This document shows, in pieces, positions 61,088 to 64,000 of a stretch of 64,000 nt of DNA (within the stretch, counting starts at the first letter, position 1; every line of letters begins with the position of its first letter). Origin of the DNA: Balneola sp. Lineage in GTDB: Bacteria; Bacteroidota; Rhodothermia; Balneolales; Balneolaceae. The stretch covers positions 1 to 64,000 of the forward strand of contig RHLJ01000002.1 of the NCBI GenBank assembly GCA_003712055.1. The letters run 5' to 3'. The notes beneath the pieces were generated by a model. That model had not been told where the DNA came from and ran no database searches. It saw only the letters and a list, made by a program, of their open reading frames with translations. A program made the position numbers and the translations under genes.

Positions 61088-62376
61088 GAACTTCTGCTAT
61101 AACATATCTACTATTATTACTGTTGGCATTAACTTCAGCTTCGGCATGTGATGCTATTTTTAGTTCAAAATCAGATTCTGAAACCGATGAGATTTTTGAA
61201 GAAGGTCGTATCGATCCTACCCTTGAAAATGTAGACGGGTATGCGCCAGTACTACCATTTTGGGGAGGCTTTGATGCACCTACCGATGTTCATGTAGGTT
61301 TTGACGAATTTGTATATGTAACCGATGCCGTTGGGGTACATCTGCTTGATCGGGCTGATTTATCACCAAGGGTAACGATCCCTTTAAGGGGAGCGGTAGC
61401 AGTTACCCAGGATCGATTGCTGAATATATATGTAGCGGCAAGAATTGATACTGTGGTGGAATCAATTGATCCCGGGATAACATGGGATTTACCAGCTGTT
61501 TATAAAATCAAGAATTTGAACGGTGTGGGCCCAATTCAGTATGTCGATACCCTGATTTTTCCTTTTGATGATGCCAGTTTAAGTACCACCGCTGCACAAA
61601 ACTCTAGGCTGAACAGGAGCCTTTCTGTCAATTATGAAAATGTTGAAATAACGGGTATCTCTGTATTAGGTGATAATTCGATATATGTGACCAGAAGAGG
61701 TCCTTTTTTAGAGTCTGATCAGGTAGCTGCTCCGGACAATACGGTACTTGAGTTTCAGCGTATTGTAGACGGGGGTGTGCGCACCGATAAGATGAGAAAC
61801 GTTCGTCAAATTCGAGCATTAAGCCCTAGCATTCCTTCACTAAGAAGTGGAATAGGTATCAGCTCCATTTCAAGTTTCGTTTCTCCTCCACAGCGAGATA
61901 GCTTCACAGAGGATAGAAGCTTTATGATTACCCAGGCAGACCAGAGCAGGGATATCCCATTTAGGGTGCTTTGGATTAATGCTGTTGAAACGGTAGATGG
62001 ATTGATCTTCGAGCAAAACTCAGAACTATTGGCTCAGGATACATCACAGGCTGATGGGTTTATGTACGACCCGAATAAGTTCATGCTTCCTGAAGACATT
62101 ACTTTCGGGGGAGATGACGACAGCTATATTTTTGTGGTAGATGCATTAACCGATTCGTTATACCAATTCCAGTTAAATGGTCAGGAAGGAGTTCCCCCAC
62201 CCGCTGGTGCTGAAGATCAAACACGTCAAGTTCTGGTTTCTTTTGGCGGGAATGGTTCTGGGCCTAAGCAGTTTAATATGCCTAGCGGGGTAGCCTATTT
62301 TAATCGAGTTATTTACGTAGCCGATAAAGGAAATAATCGTATTTCCCGATTTAAGCTTACTTCAGACTTTGAATAA
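61084..62376 (+). CDS. NHL-like repeat lipoprotein
   Basis: 430 residues with a lipoprotein signal (lipobox SASAC, Cys22) and an acidic linker (SKSDSETDEIFEEG). The fold appears to be a beta propeller: GGFDAPTDVHVGFDEFVYVTDAVGVHLLD near residue 60, LPEDITFGGDDDSYIFVVDALTDSLYQF near 335 and a last blade MPSGVAYFNRVIYVADKGNNRISRFK, the NHL pattern. It is the last gene of the surface operon, and a strong hairpin follows immediately. Confidence 0.83.
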   Translation: MRTSAITYLLLLLLALTSASACDAIFSSKSDSETDEIFEEGRIDPTLENVDGYAPVLPFWGGFDAPTDVHVGFDEFVYVTDAVGVHLLDRADLSPRVTIPLRGAVAVTQDRLLNIYVAARIDTVVESIDPGITWDLPAVYKIKNLNGVGPIQYVDTLIFPFDDASLSTTAAQNSRLNRSLSVNYENVEITGISVLGDNSIYVTRRGPFLESDQVAAPDNTVLEFQRIVDGGVRTDKMRNVRQIRALSPSIPSLRSGIGISSISSFVSPPQRDSFTEDRSFMITQADQSRDIPFRVLWINAVETVDGLIFEQNSELLAQDTSQADGFMYDPNKFMLPEDITFGGDDDSYIFVVDALTDSLYQFQLNGQEGVPPPAGAEDQTRQVLVSFGGNGSGPKQFNMPSGVAYFNRVIYVADKGNNRISRFKLTSDFE

Positions 62377-62409
62377 TTTACAAGGATGAAAAAAGTCATC
62401 CTTGTAAAT
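62376..62409 (+). terminator. Hairpin at the end of the surface-module operon
   Basis: ATTTACAAGGATGA (62376-62389) pairs perfectly with TCATCCTTGTAAAT (62396-62409) around a 6-base A-rich loop. There is no T-tract after it, so it may end RNA by processing or work with Rho. Confidence 0.7.
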
Positions 62410-62478
62410 GTTAGAGAATTCAGTGATAATTCCCAGTACTTGGGATGTGATGAACCCAATCAAACTTCCTGTCTCTAG

Positions 62479-62706
62479 GTCATCCTGAACTTGGTTCAGG
62501 ATCTTTGCAAGGAGTCGTTTTATGAAACGTCTTATATAATAGGAACAAGGATGCCTGTATTGTCAAAGATCCTCAGAGTGATGAAGAGGTGCAGATAACA
62601 GGAGTAGGATTATGGAGAAAGACTATAATACTAACAGGAAAGAGTATTAGCAGGCAATATGAGGTTAGCCTTTTCTTAAGATCCCGAATCAAGTTCGGGA
62701 TGACTA
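62479..62706. repeat. Cluster of dispersed palindromic repeats
   Basis: The 488-base gap before fdxA holds no gene that I can support. It contains CCTGAAC-TTG-GTTCAGG (62484-62500), a perfect long-range pair AGGATCTTTG (62498-62507) with CAAAGATCCT (62564-62573), and the hairpin TCCCGAA-TCAAG-TTCGGGA (62682-62700) followed by ATGACTAA. All three belong to the dispersed families seen in other spacers. Confidence 0.6.
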
Positions 62707-62864
62707 ATAGGTGGAATAGAGTGGGTTGAATGCTACCAAAACTACCATCGAATTATCTACCATCTATGGTCCTGAATCTTTTCTATTTTAATTTGGATTG
62801 CATCTAATGTGAGAGCACTAGATATTCTCAAAAATCTCAGACGAAAAAACTCACTCAAAGAATT

Positions 62865-63200
62865 ATGGCATACGTTGTTACCGAGCCCTGTATCCAATGT
62901 AAATACACAAACTGTGCTTCAGTTTGTCCTGTTGACGCTTTCCGTGAAGGCCCGAACTTTTTAACTATTGATCCCAATGAATGTATCGATTGTGATGCAT
63001 GCGTTTCAGAATGCCCGGTAGAGGCTATCTTCCCTGATGATGAAGTGCCTGATAAGTGGGAGCATTACATTGAGCTTAACGAGCGTTTAGCCGAAGCCTG
63101 GGAAGACAATATCATCAATGAAACGAAAGATGCTCTTCCTGATGCCGATGAATGGGCAGAAAAAGAAGACAAGCTTGGTGACCTTATTGAAGAGTGGTAG
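62865..63200 (+). CDS. fdxA: Seven-iron ferredoxin (FdxA type)
   Basis: A 111-residue electron carrier. Eight cysteines are in two groups: C9-x2-C12-x4-C17-x3-C21-P and C40-x2-C43-x2-C46-x3-C50-P, giving a [3Fe-4S]/[4Fe-4S] pair in the usual FdxA layout. The C-terminal DUF3470-type extension ([41 protein letters not shown]) is strongly acidic. It is monocistronic, between a repeat-rich spacer and the palindromic repeat before folP. Confidence 0.95.
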   Translation: MAYVVTEPCIQCKYTNCASVCPVDAFREGPNFLTIDPNECIDCDACVSECPVEAIFPDDEVPDKWEHYIELNERLAEAWEDNIINETKDALPDADEWAEKEDKLGDLIEEW

Positions 63201-63202
63201 TT

Positions 63203-63257
63203 AGTTAATCGTTATTAGTTAATAGTTACGGACACCAATAACTAATAACGATTAACT
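63203..63257. repeat. Palindromic TTAGTTAATCGTTATTAG repeat, second copy
   Basis: AGTTAATCGTTATTAGTTA (63203-63221) and TAACTAATAACGATTAACT (63239-63257) are exact reverse complements over 19 bases. It matches the copy at 32519-32581 apart from one base, and lies between fdxA and folP. Confidence 0.8.
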
Positions 63258-63284
63258 CTTCCCATACTGAGAGAATTTTCTTAC

Positions 63285-64000
63285 ATGACCTCTTCCCTAA
63301 AAATAATGGGCATACTTAATGCCACCCCTGATTCTTTTAGTGATGGAGGAAAGTTTGATAAGGTGGATTCTGCAAAGCAGCGCATATCAATGATGATACA
63401 GGAAGGAGCAGATATCATAGATATAGGAGGAGAATCTACCCGACCCGGATCTGACCCGGTTTCTGAAGAGGAAGAGCTTAATCGGGTGATTCCCATTCTT
63501 AAAGCAACAGTTCCAGAATTCAAGAATGCTACTTTTTCTATTGATACCACAAAATATGAGGTGGCGAGCCAGGCATTGGATCTGGGAGCTTCTATTATAA
63601 ATGATGTGAGTGGTTTGGAAAGAGAACCTCGGTTTGCTGACCTTGCGGTGGAGTATGATGCCGCTTATGTACTTATGCATGCCCAAGGTGATCCTAAAAC
63701 CATGCAGGAAAATCCAACCTATGTGGATGTGGTTGATCAGGTGATGGAGTTTTTTGATAAAAAGATTAAGGAGCTTACTGCAAAAGGAGTAGCAAAGATT
63801 ATCCTGGATCCCGGAATTGGTTTCGGAAAAAAGCTCCATCACAATCTTTCTTTGATTGCACACCTTGACAAATTCAAAAAATTTGGCTTCCCTGTATTAG
63901 TTGGAGCTTCCAGGAAATCAATGATCGGACAGATTCTCGATAACAGACCGACTGATGATCGCTTAACCGGAACTATTGCTGTTCACTACCATTCATTAAT
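63285..64000 (+). CDS. folP: Dihydropteroate synthase, 3' end outside the window
   Basis: The first 238 codons of the folate enzyme that joins p-aminobenzoate to the pterin diphosphate. Visible: MTSSLKIMGILNATPDSFSDGG (pterin site), GADIIDIGGESTRPGSD near residue 44, NDVSGLE near 107, LDPGIGFGKKLHHN near 170 and LVGASRKSMIG near 205, in the normal order. The full family length is about 270-280 residues. The reading frame is open to the window end. Opposite-strand open frames here lack any motif. Confidence 0.96.
   Translation, partial: MTSSLKIMGILNATPDSFSDGGKFDKVDSAKQRISMMIQEGADIIDIGGESTRPGSDPVSEEEELNRVIPILKATVPEFKNATFSIDTTKYEVASQALDLGASIINDVSGLEREPRFADLAVEYDAAYVLMHAQGDPKTMQENPTYVDVVDQVMEFFDKKIKELTAKGVAKIILDPGIGFGKKLHHNLSLIAHLDKFKKFGFPVLVGASRKSMIGQILDNRPTDDRLTGTIAVHYHSL

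Noticed and set aside
63387-63863. Minus-strand open frame opposite folP
   Set aside because: It is the mirror of the clear dihydropteroate synthase frame and has no domain of its own.

Overview
The window reads as chromosome of a marine, Bacteroidota-related bacterium, most likely of the Balneola/Rhodothermia lineage. This is an inference from several signs: secreted proteins with the type IX secretion (T9SS) C-terminal sorting domain, a PorV/PorQ-family barrel, an arginine cluster built around an acyl-ornithine carbamoyltransferase, a DUF3822 gene upstream of rsmD and coaD, A+T-rich DNA, frequent TTG/GTG starts and few strong Shine-Dalgarno sites. No phage, integron, CRISPR array or classical insertion sequence was found.

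Layout. 1-2842: two small orphan genes and a secreted T9SS cargo protein. 3238-12668: an arginine operon (GNAT acyltransferase, argG, argC, proC, a DUF559 nuclease gene bracketed by inverted repeats, argD, argF', argB, argE, argH). 13023-18581: a DinB-like protein, a BtuF-like protein, a flavin monooxygenase, a fructosamine kinase, fabF, a TetR regulator with three matching operator-like palindromes, and a protein tyrosine phosphatase. 18719-28032: ileS-dksA-lspA facing ribBA-yajC, then the beta-oxidation pair fadI-fadJ. 28147-30202: tRNA-Val, two GNAT genes, a decayed PD40 lipoprotein gene and a small basic protein in very A+T-rich DNA. 30292-32516: ergothioneine genes egtB-egtD. 32587-40827 (minus strand): plsC, yraN, a GbsR-like regulator, a GH5 lipoprotein, an FmdB-like protein, pdxH, an aminotransferase, coaD, rsmD, DUF3822 and a pseudopilin-like protein. 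40997-50657: MATE exporter, SixA-like phosphatase, a catalytically dead S46 peptidase relative, MscS channel, DUF349 protein, MBL hydrolase and a glycosyltransferase pair. 50749-62376: a surface/secretion operon of two secreted proteins, a lipoprotein, a TonB-dependent receptor, a PorV-like barrel and an NHL-type lipoprotein. 62865-64000: ferredoxin fdxA and the start of folP.

How genes work together. The arginine cluster covers every dedicated step from glutamate to arginine through acylated intermediates. The specificity position of its transcarbamylase (residue 90) is Ala, neither the Pro of the succinyl enzyme nor the Glu of the acetyl enzyme, so the acyl group is open. pdxH makes the cofactor of the aminotransferase beside it. 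The 50-62 kb operon looks like a cell-surface module.

The strongest leads are the DUF559 gene whose flanking inverted repeats provide its G-rich upstream site and its C-terminal codons, with a solo copy of the repeat 4 kb away in the same operon; the TetR palindromes at tetR and fabF; three enzyme-family proteins that have lost catalytic or metal residues (S46 peptidase, RibA domain of RibBA, FmdB ribbon); the DUF3822/pseudopilin-like pair; and several families of dispersed intergenic palindromes.
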